Shown: one piece after another, positions 45,322-54,232 of the stretch
How the letters are laid out: each line of letters starts with the position of its first letter
How positions within the stretch are numbered: the first letter of the stretch is position 1
Origin: an uncultured Bacteroidota bacterium
Lineage (GTDB): Bacteria; Bacteroidota; Bacteroidia; Bacteroidales; UBA932
Length of the DNA stretch: 58,592 bases
Direction: 5' to 3'
NCBI GenBank assembly: GCA_937901965.1
Contig: CALGSW010000008.1
Span: forward strand, 1 to 58,592
Program-made: the position numbers and the translations under genes
Notes under the pieces: model-generated
Database searches by the model: none
The model's input: the letters and a program-made list of their open reading frames with translations, nothing else
What the model was told of the DNA's origin: nothing

Positions 45322-46542
45322 ATGAGAGAATTCTTAACTCTTACCCTAATTTTTTGTGTTAATGGTATTTCATTTTCACAAAATGTATCCGATACATCCA
45401 ATTTAAGTTCTGATCAATTGATGATTCAGGCTGATGAATTAAAAAATCAGTTTGAGCACGCAAAAGCTCTTAAGACTTATAACATCTTGTTAAAGAGGGA
45501 TTCATCCAATCTAAAGGCAATGGAATCGGCCTCTGATATGTACGCTGCGCTGGGTGAGTATGGAAATTCAATAAAGTTCCTGAAAAATTATCTTATTAAG
45601 GATTCTCTCAACACCCGGATACTTAACAAACTTGCTTTAAACTTACAGCAGAATCAGCAGCCCAGAGAGGCTGTAAACATTTACAAACGGCTTCTAAAAC
45701 TGAAAAATTCAAATTTCAGTACTTTAAAAAATCTTGCAGATTGCTATTGGATGCTAGGAAAACGGGACAGTGCCGTAGTGTACTATAAAGTAGCCGATTT
45801 TATCAACGGCAAAAGCCTTATAACTAAGTTAAACTTAAGTCAGATATCATATCTGAATAAAGATTTAAGTTCAGCAAAAATTTATGCATCAAGAGGTGTT
45901 GAACTTGACTCATCATATGTACCTCTAAGAAGACAGATTGCATTGGTACACTACAGACTTGATGAGTACAAAAGTGCGCTGAGCCATTACAATTACCTTA
46001 TGGAAAAGGGCGACTCTTCTGAAAATATTTTAAAATACGCCGGAGCCTGTAATTACTTCATGGGAGACTTTGAAAAATCTATCCCGCTTCTCTCTGCAGC
46101 TCTTAAAAGTGACTCATCAAACACTGAGACACTGTTCTACCTGGGATCTTCCCTTAGTCTCAGCGGAAGGCCTCAGGAGGCAATAGAGATATTCAACGAT
46201 ATCCTATATAAGCTGAGGCCCGACTCGTCTCTGTTGTATAAACTGCACAGTCAGATAGGTATGGCTTACTCAGATCTCAATAAGAACATGACTTCATATA
46301 ACTCATTTGCAGAGGCTTTTAAATATAACCCTAAAGACAGCAAACTGCTTTTTCAGATGGCAATGGTAATAGGTGAAAACAAAGACAAAGCGGGATTTGA
46401 AGAGTCAAAAAAATTGCTGGAGAGATATTTGGAGGCTATTCGTCCTAAGGGTGACAATCTAACTGCAGAGGAGGTAATTTTGAGAGAGAGGGCAAAAATG
46501 TATATTGAAAGATTAAAAGAGGAACTTTTTATGATTGAGTGA
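45322..46542 (+). CDS. Exported tetratricopeptide-repeat protein
   Basis: The 406-aa protein has a signal peptide (FLTLTLIFCVNGISFS) and about nine TPR units covering residues 30-390 (ADCYWMLGKRDSAVVYYKVA, ACNYFMGDFEKSIPLLSAAL). TPR arrays bind peptides or proteins, so it is presumably a periplasmic scaffold. It is convergent with the HlyD gene of the peptide-export operon and overlaps it by 14 bases. It may or may not belong functionally to that system. Confidence 0.88.
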   Translation: MREFLTLTLIFCVNGISFSQNVSDTSNLSSDQLMIQADELKNQFEHAKALKTYNILLKRDSSNLKAMESASDMYAALGEYGNSIKFLKNYLIKDSLNTRILNKLALNLQQNQQPREAVNIYKRLLKLKNSNFSTLKNLADCYWMLGKRDSAVVYYKVADFINGKSLITKLNLSQISYLNKDLSSAKIYASRGVELDSSYVPLRRQIALVHYRLDEYKSALSHYNYLMEKGDSSENILKYAGACNYFMGDFEKSIPLLSAALKSDSSNTETLFYLGSSLSLSGRPQEAIEIFNDILYKLRPDSSLLYKLHSQIGMAYSDLNKNMTSYNSFAEAFKYNPKDSKLLFQMAMVIGENKDKAGFEESKKLLERYLEAIRPKGDNLTAEEVILRERAKMYIERLKEELFMIE

Positions 46543-47845
46543 GCCTTTCCAGGACATGCCTTACAGGGTACATAATTCTTTTCAGAATACTTACATCATT
46601 AGTAATAATCTCAGCCATTCCGGTCATCTCCTCATTTCCCGGCAGCTCAATTTTGTAACCTGTTACAAGTCTCTTTGGAAATTGAACAGTCACAACATAT
46701 ACATTTCTGTTGTCAATAACAACCGGAACTTCAGATATTCTTTCAACGGAATCTGTTAGCATTCCAAATTCCAGATAAGGGTAATTATCAATCTTAATAT
46801 TTACTCTCTGCCCGCTCTTAACTTTACCGGCACCTCCCACAGGCATATATATTTTACCTATAATCCTTGTCTCTCCTTCAGGTATTACTGTTGCAATAAT
46901 ATCTCCTGCATCTATATTCTGATTGATATCCCAGTATCTGGAGAGGGATATTCTCCCGTTTACTGGGCTTGTTAGGAGATATTTCCTTTTCCATGCTGCC
47001 ATTTGGGCACTAAGTATCTCAAGTTTAGATTTTATAACCCGTCTGAACTCCTGTAAACTCTTTAATCTCTCCTCTTCAATGCTGAATACAGATTGCTCCG
47101 CCTGCTCAAGTCCAATTCTAAGATTATTAAGGTTACTTTTTTGGGATTCCAGCTCCTGAACAGAGTTTAGCCACTCTTTTTGGCTTTTCTCCATATCAGA
47201 TGCAGAGGTAGCCTCTCTGGCAAACAGAGTTGAGTCACGTTCCCATGTTTTGCGAGATAATCTTCCGGACTCCTGAGATATTGATACCTGTCTTGAGGCA
47301 TTCGATATCTGCATCTTTTGGAATTCTATCTGGTTTCTTAAGCGGATAATTTTTTTTCTGTGAAAGTCATTCTGAATAAAAGCAACATATTCGCTCACAC
47401 TCTCGGCAAGAGAGGTGTACTCATCCTGAAGCTCTCCAAGTATAAGGCTGCCGGGCAGCGGCAGTGGAGACAATTTTTCGCTTTGAGAAAAATCATAAGT
47501 TAATGAATCGCAAAGTGCGGATACCTTAAAATAGTCTTCCGTTTTTGTCGTATTTTCAATTACTGCAAGTAGCTGATCACGCTGAACAATCTGATGATCA
47601 CTCACCAGAAAAGATGTAATCCGGCCTCCGTTTATAGCGAGCACTTTAACCGGCATGTTTTCTGAGGTTATTACTATAGGAGCGGTAATCTTATCCGGAT
47701 ATTTAAAAATAACACTACCGGCAAGCAGAATTACAATAATGAATAATATTACAGATATTCCCCATCTTACAATCCACGCAGGAGGTCTGCCCAGAATATC
47801 ATTTACCTCTTCCGACCTCAGTTCAATGTTTGGTTTGTTTTCCAT
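46529..47845 (-). CDS. HlyD-family adaptor of the C39 peptide exporter
   Basis: The 438-aa protein has a single N-terminal membrane helix (WGISVILFIIVILLAGSVIF), a long coiled coil (about residues 125-290) and a C-terminal barrel with KIYMPVGGAGKVKSGQRVNI. This is the layout of adaptors that couple peptidase-containing ABC exporters to the outer membrane. Its first base coincides with the last base of the exporter gene, so the two are translated together. The transcript would run GG-peptide, exporter, adaptor. Confidence 0.92.
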   Translation of the reverse strand: MENKPNIELRSEEVNDILGRPPAWIVRWGISVILFIIVILLAGSVIFKYPDKITAPIVITSENMPVKVLAINGGRITSFLVSDHQIVQRDQLLAVIENTTKTEDYFKVSALCDSLTYDFSQSEKLSPLPLPGSLILGELQDEYTSLAESVSEYVAFIQNDFHRKKIIRLRNQIEFQKMQISNASRQVSISQESGRLSRKTWERDSTLFAREATSASDMEKSQKEWLNSVQELESQKSNLNNLRIGLEQAEQSVFSIEEERLKSLQEFRRVIKSKLEILSAQMAAWKRKYLLTSPVNGRISLSRYWDINQNIDAGDIIATVIPEGETRIIGKIYMPVGGAGKVKSGQRVNIKIDNYPYLEFGMLTDSVERISEVPVVIDNRNVYVVTVQFPKRLVTGYKIELPGNEEMTGMAEIITNDVSILKRIMYPVRHVLERLTQS

Positions 47846-50043
47846 CAGTTTCCCAGTTCCAGCTGATTCTTTACCAGCCTGTAATACTCTCCTCTCTTTT
47901 CTGTGAGCTCTTCATGTGTGCCCTGCTCAATTATCCGTCCCCTGTCCAGGACTACGATGTTATCTGCATTGCGGACAGTGCTTAATCTGTGCGCTACTAC
48001 TACAACGGTCCTCCCTTTGAAGAATTCTGCAAGATTCTCCATGATGACCTTTTCGTTATTTGCATCTAATGCGTTTGTGGCTTCGTCAAAGAACAGAAAC
48101 TGCGGATCTTTGTAAACAGCTCTCGCTATTAAAATACGCTGCTTCTGCCCCTGACTTGTGCCGTATCCCTCCTGGCCGATTTTAGTATTGTAGCTAAGCG
48201 GCAAATTCTCTATAAAGGTACTGATATTTGCTATGGAAACAGCCTTATAAAGTGCCGCCTTGTCTACATACTCATCGCCAGGAGCGATGTTGTTTGCTAT
48301 GGTGTCTGAAAAAATGAATCCTTCCTGCATGACCACTCCGCATGTTCTCCTCCACTCCTTCATGCTGAAAGAGGTCAGGGGAGTATTCTCTATCTCAATC
48401 TTTCCCATCAGTGGCTGATAAAAACCAAGCATAAGTTTTATCAAAGTGGTTTTTCCACTTCCGCTTGCACCCACTATTGCGGTAGTTTTTCCGTGTGGTA
48501 TTTCAAGGTTTATAGAATTAAGCACTGTGGGAGAACCTGCCCCTTCATACTTAAATGATAGATCTGTGATTCTTATTCCGCTCTCTTTTGGTATCTCTGT
48601 GATAAGTGGAGTAGAAGGGTCGTCTTCATCCTTTTTAGTATGAATTTCAGCCAGCCTCTCAAGGCTTATTCTTGCATCCTGTGTCTGTTGTATAAACCCT
48701 ATAATCAGATTAACAGGAGAGTTTAACTGTCCTATTATATACTGAACAGACAACATCATACCCAGAGTCAAGTCGCCCGATATCACAGATTTAGCGGCAA
48801 TAAATGTTACTATAATATTTTTAAGCTGGTTGATGAGGGTTCCGCCGGCCTCCTGATACTGTCCCAAGGCCAAACCCTTGAGGCTTAAATTAAAAAGTTT
48901 CGCCTGAATTCTTTCCCACTCCCATCGTTTTTGTTTTTCACAGGAGTTGAGTTTAATCTCTTGCATTCCTGTAATTAGCTGGATGAGAGAGCTTTGATTT
49001 GCCGAATTTTGAGCAAAAGTTCTGTGGTCAAGCTCACGTCTCTTCTTCATAAAGAGATTAACCCACAGAATATAAAGCGCAGATGCGCCAAAGAATACTG
49101 CAAATATTGTAAAGCTGTAAAAGAGCAGAACCGCCCCGAATACAACTATGTTCATCATTGAAAACAGAATATTCAGTGATGAGCCTGTAAGAAAATTCTG
49201 AATCCTTTTATGATCGCTTATTCTTTGAAGAAGGTCTCCGGTGGTCTTGGTATCAAAAAAACCTATCGGGAGCTTCATTAGTTTTATGAGAAAATCGGAA
49301 ATAAGTGAAATGTTAACCCTCGTTCCAAGGTGAAGTAGTATCCACCCCCTTATAAACTCAACAAACACCATTCCAAGGGTAAGTGCCAACTGTGCTGCAA
49401 GTACCAGCCAGATAAACCTGATGTTTTGAGTTCCTATCCCAATATCAACAATGCTTTGAGTCAGGAAAGGCAATATCAGCTGCAGGAGAGATCCTGCAAT
49501 AAGTCCTATAATCAGCTGTGCAGCTAATTGTTTGTATGGTTTAACATATGAGAGAAGAAATCTGAACTTATTTCTGTTCATAACCTCTCCCGGAGCCAGT
49601 TTGAACTCAGGGGTGGGCTGAAGCATAAGTGCAGCACCTAGCTCCTTTCCTCTTGAGATGGTACTTATCCATCCATTCCTGAACTCTCTCTCTGTGAATT
49701 GATTAATTCCTGCAGACGGATCGGCTACAAGCACTCTGAGTCTTTTGCCTCTCCCCTTGAATCCATAAACCACCATAAAATGGTTTTGATTCCAATGGAT
49801 TATGCAGGGCAAATTTGACTCCTTCAGGTCTTCAAAAGTGATTTTGACACCTGTGCTTCTTAGTCCGATGCTTTCGGCTGCCTGGCTTATCCCCAGCATT
49901 GAGACACCCAGACGTGAAAATTCACATCTTTTTCTTAGCGTCTCCAGTGAGTAATGTTTCCCAAAATGCATTGCAACCATCCGCAAGCAGGTAGGACCGC
50001 AGTCCATGGAGTCATGCTGATAAAAGAACGGGAATGATTTCAT
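47845..50043 (-). CDS. C39-peptidase-containing ABC exporter (PCAT) for GG-leader peptides
   Basis: The 732-aa protein both cuts double-glycine leaders and exports the product. It has an N-terminal C39 cysteine protease (residues 1-130; Q9, C15 in DSMDCGPTC, His in QNHFMVVYG, Asp in VADPSAG), a six-helix membrane domain (about 165-440) and an ATPase domain with Walker A GASGSGKTT, Walker B FLFFDEATNALD and H-loop VAHRLST. The ABC signature is TSQGQKQR rather than LSGGQ, close to the LSTGQ form usual in Bacteroidota exporters. A gene for a matching GG-leader peptide lies 31 bases upstream. Confidence 0.95.
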   Translation of the reverse strand: MKSFPFFYQHDSMDCGPTCLRMVAMHFGKHYSLETLRKRCEFSRLGVSMLGISQAAESIGLRSTGVKITFEDLKESNLPCIIHWNQNHFMVVYGFKGRGKRLRVLVADPSAGINQFTEREFRNGWISTISRGKELGAALMLQPTPEFKLAPGEVMNRNKFRFLLSYVKPYKQLAAQLIIGLIAGSLLQLILPFLTQSIVDIGIGTQNIRFIWLVLAAQLALTLGMVFVEFIRGWILLHLGTRVNISLISDFLIKLMKLPIGFFDTKTTGDLLQRISDHKRIQNFLTGSSLNILFSMMNIVVFGAVLLFYSFTIFAVFFGASALYILWVNLFMKKRRELDHRTFAQNSANQSSLIQLITGMQEIKLNSCEKQKRWEWERIQAKLFNLSLKGLALGQYQEAGGTLINQLKNIIVTFIAAKSVISGDLTLGMMLSVQYIIGQLNSPVNLIIGFIQQTQDARISLERLAEIHTKKDEDDPSTPLITEIPKESGIRITDLSFKYEGAGSPTVLNSINLEIPHGKTTAIVGASGSGKTTLIKLMLGFYQPLMGKIEIENTPLTSFSMKEWRRTCGVVMQEGFIFSDTIANNIAPGDEYVDKAALYKAVSIANISTFIENLPLSYNTKIGQEGYGTSQGQKQRILIARAVYKDPQFLFFDEATNALDANNEKVIMENLAEFFKGRTVVVVAHRLSTVRNADNIVVLDRGRIIEQGTHEELTEKRGEYYRLVKNQLELGN

Positions 50044-50074
50044 GCATTAATCTGATAACTGAGCACTTTTTTTC

Positions 50075-50194
50075 TTAGTCTAAGATGACTCTGATAGTTA
50101 CATTACCTTCTTTATCAACGATAATGTCATATTTAATACCACCACAAAGTTGAGCCATCTCTTCAGGAGTCATTACATTTTCATTTGTTTCCAT
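50075..50194 (-). CDS. Double-glycine-leader precursor peptide (39 aa)
   Basis: This small gene starts at ATG 50194 and ends at TAA 50075. Residues 8-19 read MTPEEMAQLCGG, which fits the C39 leader pattern position by position: Met at -12, Thr -11, Glu -8, Met -7, Leu -4, Gly-Gly at -2/-1. The predicted exported core is the 20 residues IKYDIIVDKEGNVTIRVILD, with no Cys, Ser or Trp and a slight negative charge. It lies 31 bases before the C39 exporter on the same strand, divergent from a histidine kinase. No modification enzyme is nearby, so an unmodified signal peptide is more likely than a lanthipeptide or sactipeptide. The leader match is seen directly; the function is inferred. Confidence 0.82.
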   Translation of the reverse strand: METNENVMTPEEMAQLCGGIKYDIIVDKEGNVTIRVILD

Positions 50195-50228
50195 AGCAAT
50201 AATTTTTTAGAGGTTCATTTTTTCATTA

Positions 50229-50294
50229 CAAATATCATATGTAAAATCTCCTAAATCCTTTCTGGTTACTTACATTTTACTTACTTTTACCTTA
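50229..50294. promoter_or_regulatory. Divergent control region with TTACTTAC direct repeats
   Basis: Between the GG-peptide and the histidine kinase, TTACTTAC occurs at 50266-50273 and 50277-50284 (11-base period) with a third, imperfect unit TTACCTTA at 50287-50294. Tandem repeats one helical turn apart are the usual binding pattern of OmpR-family regulators, and such a regulator is encoded 1.4 kb downstream. For the peptide gene, GATATTTG on the minus strand (50229-50236) is close to a -7 box, which would put the repeats about 35-65 bases upstream of it, a position suited to activation. Confidence 0.55.
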
Positions 50295-50305
50295 ATTTTT
50301 AAGCC

Positions 50306-51661
50306 ATGATACGTAAAGCACTGACATTGTCAATTATAGTCATTTTTTCTCTATTAGTCGTACAAAGTGTTTGGCTTTATAAAGTAATTAGTAACGAAAG
50401 AGCTGAATTCAGTGCAGATAGTAAATTGGCATTACACACATCTATAACTTTAGAATTAGAATCAAGGCTAAAAGAAAGTCAACTTAAAAATAATGTTAAA
50501 ATTGAATTTTTCAATAACGACAGAGATGAATCAAATAAAGATGATATTTCCCAAAGATTAATTTTGGATTATGACTCAACAGGCAAGAAACAATCTTTTA
50601 AACTTTCAATGGAACAGGTTTTTCAAGATTTGTTAAAGCAGTCAAAACCTCTGAATTTGAAAAATCTCTCAACAATATTTGACCAAGAACTTACTAAGCA
50701 GGGAATTAATACAGATTTTGTTTTTAACTATATAAATAATGAAGCTAGTAAAACAGAATCATATGAGCACAAAACAAAAGGAATAAAACCAACTTACTCA
50801 TATTTTATATATGACGTGCCTTTAAATGCTTCAAATTCAATAGCAATCAACGCAAAAATTTTTTACCCGCTTTTTGTGTATAAAGGAGATTTTTTGCTCA
50901 TCGGCTTTGCTTCTGTTATCCTGCTTATTTTTATAGTTGTTGCTATTGTTCTTCAGTTTAAAATGCTCTCAAGGCAGATTACTCTGGCTCAGCTTAGAGA
51001 GAATCTTACAAGCTTTTTTACTCACGAACTCAGGTCTCCTCTTCAGAGTGCTCTCTCTTCAATTGAGATGGCAGAGATGTACAATGAAAAGAAGGAGGTA
51101 AACAGCTTCCTTGAGTTGTCAAGAAATAAGGTTATTTATATTAATAAGCTAATTGAAAAGTTGCTTGATATTAATAAACTGGAGAAAAATAAGGTAAACC
51201 TTATAATGGAAAGATTCTTGTTTAAGGATGCAATTGCCCAGTACCTGGACCACTATTTTACAAGGAGCGACAAAAAAATTGAGATAGAGCCTCATTTTGA
51301 TCCATCACTAATGGTGTATGGAGATAAAATTCACATATCAAACGCAATTGGAAATCTTGTAGAGAATGCCGTAAAATATTCCGGGGACCATGTTAATATT
51401 AAGATATTTGCAGAGGAGAATTCGCAGGATATGACTATAATTGTAGAAGATAATGGTATAGGAATACCTACTGCAGACCAGAAGAGGGTGTTTGAAAGAT
51501 TTTACAGAGTCAACTCTGCTGAACATGCAACTAAAGGAAAGGGATTTGGACTCGGCCTTAATTACGTTCAGTGGGTTGCCTTCAGCCATAAAGGAAATGT
51601 CAGGGTTGAGAGTGAACCCGGAGTGGGGAGTAAGTTTATTTTTACTATAAGAAACAGATGA
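50306..51661 (+). CDS. Membrane sensor histidine kinase of the peptide locus
   Basis: The 451-aa kinase has TM1 (LTLSIIVIFSLLVVQSVWLY), a periplasmic sensor domain of about 170 residues, TM2 (about 198-220), HisKA with H240 in FFTHELRSPLQ, and a full HATPase (ENAVKYSG, EDNGIGIP, GKGFGLGLNYVQ). It resembles the RprX-type kinases of Bacteroides. Its stop overlaps the regulator start (ATGA). It is divergent from the GG-peptide gene, so the secreted peptide is a candidate ligand for the periplasmic domain; this is inference. Confidence 0.93.
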   Translation: MIRKALTLSIIVIFSLLVVQSVWLYKVISNERAEFSADSKLALHTSITLELESRLKESQLKNNVKIEFFNNDRDESNKDDISQRLILDYDSTGKKQSFKLSMEQVFQDLLKQSKPLNLKNLSTIFDQELTKQGINTDFVFNYINNEASKTESYEHKTKGIKPTYSYFIYDVPLNASNSIAINAKIFYPLFVYKGDFLLIGFASVILLIFIVVAIVLQFKMLSRQITLAQLRENLTSFFTHELRSPLQSALSSIEMAEMYNEKKEVNSFLELSRNKVIYINKLIEKLLDINKLEKNKVNLIMERFLFKDAIAQYLDHYFTRSDKKIEIEPHFDPSLMVYGDKIHISNAIGNLVENAVKYSGDHVNIKIFAEENSQDMTIIVEDNGIGIPTADQKRVFERFYRVNSAEHATKGKGFGLGLNYVQWVAFSHKGNVRVESEPGVGSKFIFTIRNR

Positions 51662-52329
51662 TTAAAAGGAGAATTCTTATTGCTGAGGATGAGAGGGAAT
51701 TTGGGCAGATAATGTACCAGTTCCTTACTTTTAACGGTTATGATGTAAGATATACTGATAATGGCCAGTCTGCCTATGAGCAGTTCATCAATTTTAAGCC
51801 GGAACTGATGCTTTGTGATGTCAATATGCCTGAAATTGACGGCTTCAATCTGGCTAAAGTAATAAGGATGACAAGTAATGTTCAGATTATCTTCATTACC
51901 TCTCTTTCAGACGAGGAGAGCGTTGTCAAGGGGTTGGGTTTAGGTAATTGTGACTATCTTCGCAAACCATTTGGTCTTAAAGAGCTTCATCTGAGAATTG
52001 TAAGATCTTTCCAACTTATTGATGCATTGGGTGGTCCGCCTCAGGTTGAGAGTGAGTACTACTTTCCGGACAAGTGCTGTATCAAAAAGGGCGATAGATT
52101 GATTACTCTTACAAAGAATGAGAATAAACTACTGAAAGTCCTTTTTGACAATGAAAATAAAATTTGCCCTGTTGATGAAATTATAATCAAGATTTGGGGA
52201 GATCATAATATTGACAATATGAATAACCTGGATGTCCTCCTTCACAAAACCAGAAAAAAGCTGGAGGGGACTCCGTTATCAATAGAGAACATAAGGGGGA
52301 TAGGCTACTCTATCGTAACTTTAAAATAG
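51658..52329 (+). CDS. OmpR-family response regulator
   Basis: The 223-aa protein has a receiver domain with phospho-acceptor D54 in LCDVNMPEIDGF, conserved Asp/Glu in AEDE and Lys in RKPFG, followed by a winged-helix DNA-binding domain (about residues 130-220; LTKNENKLLKVLF and IRGIGYSIV). It resembles RprY. It overlaps the kinase gene by 4 bases. The TTACTTAC repeats upstream of the kinase are its likely site. Confidence 0.94.
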   Translation: MIKRRILIAEDEREFGQIMYQFLTFNGYDVRYTDNGQSAYEQFINFKPELMLCDVNMPEIDGFNLAKVIRMTSNVQIIFITSLSDEESVVKGLGLGNCDYLRKPFGLKELHLRIVRSFQLIDALGGPPQVESEYYFPDKCCIKKGDRLITLTKNENKLLKVLFDNENKICPVDEIIIKIWGDHNIDNMNNLDVLLHKTRKKLEGTPLSIENIRGIGYSIVTLK

Positions 52330-52335
52330 GAAGGG

Positions 52336-53511
52336 ATGAAGGTAAGAGAAGGATTTTTTACTATGATTCTGATTGCAGCAGTTGTGCTGATATCAGGTTC
52401 TTGTGAGAAGATAGGTATCAGGAATAAGTATGACAAAGTTGTGCTGCTTTATCTTGCGGCAAATAATAATTTAAGCAGCTATGCTCTTGATAATGTAATA
52501 GCACTGAAGGAGGGCTTTTTGCCATCTGTGAATGACGAAAGTATTTTGCTTGTCTATAAGCATATCAGCGGCCATAAACCGGAACTGGTAAGGCTGTTCA
52601 AGGATCAAAATGGTGTGGCGGTTGAGGATGTAGTTGCAGTTTATGAAGATCACAACTCGGCAACTCCGGAAATTCTGAAAGGGGTGTTAAACAAAATGAA
52701 GGCTATATTTCCGGCAGATGAGTATGGCCTTATCTTATGGTCACACGCTACGGGGTGGTTGCCAAAGGGTCTTTATGGCTCTTCAAAGGCCCCGGGTGCT
52801 CCCTTCACAGATCCCTACGCTTCTATTGTAAAATCATTTGGAGAGGATAGGGGTGTTGAAATGGAGATTACCGAGCTTAAACAGGCTATACCTTATAAGC
52901 TGGACTTTCTTATTTTTGATTGTTGCTTTATGGGGGGTGTTGAGGTTGCTTACGAACTTAGAAACAGTTCTGATTATATCATGGCAGCACCCACTGAAAT
53001 TCTTGCAACAGGATTTCCTTACAATAAGGTAATAAGGCCACTTTTTGAATATGAAACAGATCTTGAAGAGGTGGCAAATATCTTCTATCAGCATTATGCA
53101 CCTGCGGATCCGGCAAATTCTACTATTTATAATTCGGCTACTATAGCGCTTTATGATACAGATGGGCTTGAAGAATTTGCAGATATCTGTGAAGATATTT
53201 TTTCTACAGGCAGGGCTAAGATGGCTGAGGTGAACAGGTACGGTGTTCAGCCATATTACAGGTTCTCTCAGGACTACTTCTTTGATATTGATGATTATAT
53301 ATCAAGAATTGCCACACCTGCCCAGTTACTCTCGTTCAGAGCAGCTCTTGATGAAGTTGTGGTTGTTAAATGGACAACAGATAAATTTCTTGATATTCCT
53401 ATAAAACATTATTCAGGAGTATCTGTCTACATACCTGAAACTCCATCCGGGCAAGCTGAAAATTTCTACAAAACCCTGGCCTGGAATCAGAAAACAAAAT
53501 TGGTTAATTGA
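52336..53511 (+). CDS. Clostripain-like (C11) cysteine peptidase, lipoprotein
   Basis: The 391-aa protein has a lipoprotein signal (FFTMILIAAVVLISGSC). The C11 catalytic dyad is visible as H137 in LILWSHATGW and Cys in LIFDCCFMGG (C197 expected). Family members cut after Arg or Lys and some self-activate. It begins 6 bases after the response-regulator stop, so it is part of the same transcript. The GG-peptide core has one Arg and two Lys, so it could trim or inactivate the peptide outside the cell; this is a guess from context. Confidence 0.92.
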   Translation: MKVREGFFTMILIAAVVLISGSCEKIGIRNKYDKVVLLYLAANNNLSSYALDNVIALKEGFLPSVNDESILLVYKHISGHKPELVRLFKDQNGVAVEDVVAVYEDHNSATPEILKGVLNKMKAIFPADEYGLILWSHATGWLPKGLYGSSKAPGAPFTDPYASIVKSFGEDRGVEMEITELKQAIPYKLDFLIFDCCFMGGVEVAYELRNSSDYIMAAPTEILATGFPYNKVIRPLFEYETDLEEVANIFYQHYAPADPANSTIYNSATIALYDTDGLEEFADICEDIFSTGRAKMAEVNRYGVQPYYRFSQDYFFDIDDYISRIATPAQLLSFRAALDEVVVVKWTTDKFLDIPIKHYSGVSVYIPETPSGQAENFYKTLAWNQKTKLVN

Positions 53512-53529
53512 TATTTTTAGTTAACTTTG
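53500..53529 (+). promoter_or_regulatory. Bacteroidota-type promoter of rplY
   Basis: TTG at 53500-53502 and TAACTTTG at 53522-53529 are separated by 19 bases, matching the -33/-7 pattern. The -33 box overlaps the last codons of the C11 gene. About 95 bases of leader follow before the rplY ATG. Confidence 0.75.
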
Positions 53530-53626
53530 CGCTCCCAAAATTGCCCCCGGTAACTTAAAAAAGCAATTGCTTTTTGGTGCGATGGGATCCGATAGCGGAT
53601 TGAGTAACACATTTTAAATTATTTTT

Positions 53627-54217
53627 ATGAAAACAATTCAATTAGATGGCCTTGCAAGAAAGGTCTCAAACAAACAAGCTGTAAAAACTCTCAGGAGAGA
53701 GGAGAGAGTACCTTGCGTACTTTATGGAGAAAGTATCAAAGAGAACATTTTGTTTTCAGTAGACAAAAAGGAGCTGGGACAAATTATTTACACTCCTAAC
53801 GCTTATATTATTGAGCTGAACATTGAAGGAAAAAAATATCTTGCAACTTTTCACAACTCACAATATCATCCTGTTACTGATGAGCCTGTACACGTTGACT
53901 TCTTAAGTATTTCAGAAGGTAAGCCTGTTACCATCAATGTTCCGGTTGTACTTAAAGGAAACTCTGACGGAGTAAAGCAGGGTGGTAAACTTATGCAGTC
54001 TACCCGCAAAATTAAAGTTTCAGCTACAATTGATAAACTTCCGGATGTACTGGAGGTTGATATTACTAACCTTAAACTCGGAAAGACTATTGTTGCCGGA
54101 GAGCTCTCTTATGAAGGTATCCAGATTTTGACTCCAAAGAGTACAATTATCTGTGCTGTTAAGATGACTCGTGCTGCAATAGGTGCTGCTGCCGCTGCTG
54201 CCGCCGCTTCCAAGTAA
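53627..54217 (+). CDS. rplY: 50S ribosomal protein bL25 (Ctc form)
   Basis: The 196-aa protein binds 5S rRNA in the large subunit. The N-terminal L25 domain (RREERVPCVLYGESIKENIL) is followed by the Ctc beta domain (about residues 95-180; VLKGNSDGVKQGGKLMQSTR). The C-terminus ends in a run of alanines (GAAAAAAAASK). It is followed 15 bases later by pth, a common order in bacteria. Confidence 0.96.
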   Translation: MKTIQLDGLARKVSNKQAVKTLRREERVPCVLYGESIKENILFSVDKKELGQIIYTPNAYIIELNIEGKKYLATFHNSQYHPVTDEPVHVDFLSISEGKPVTINVPVVLKGNSDGVKQGGKLMQSTRKIKVSATIDKLPDVLEVDITNLKLGKTIVAGELSYEGIQILTPKSTIICAVKMTRAAIGAAAAAAAASK

Positions 54218-54232
54218 TAAATAAATACGGGA

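Noticed and set aside
50075..50194. Treating the GG-peptide as a lanthipeptide or radical-SAM-modified RiPP precursor
   Set aside because: The core has no Cys or Ser, and no LanB, LanM, radical SAM or YcaO gene is in the neighbourhood.
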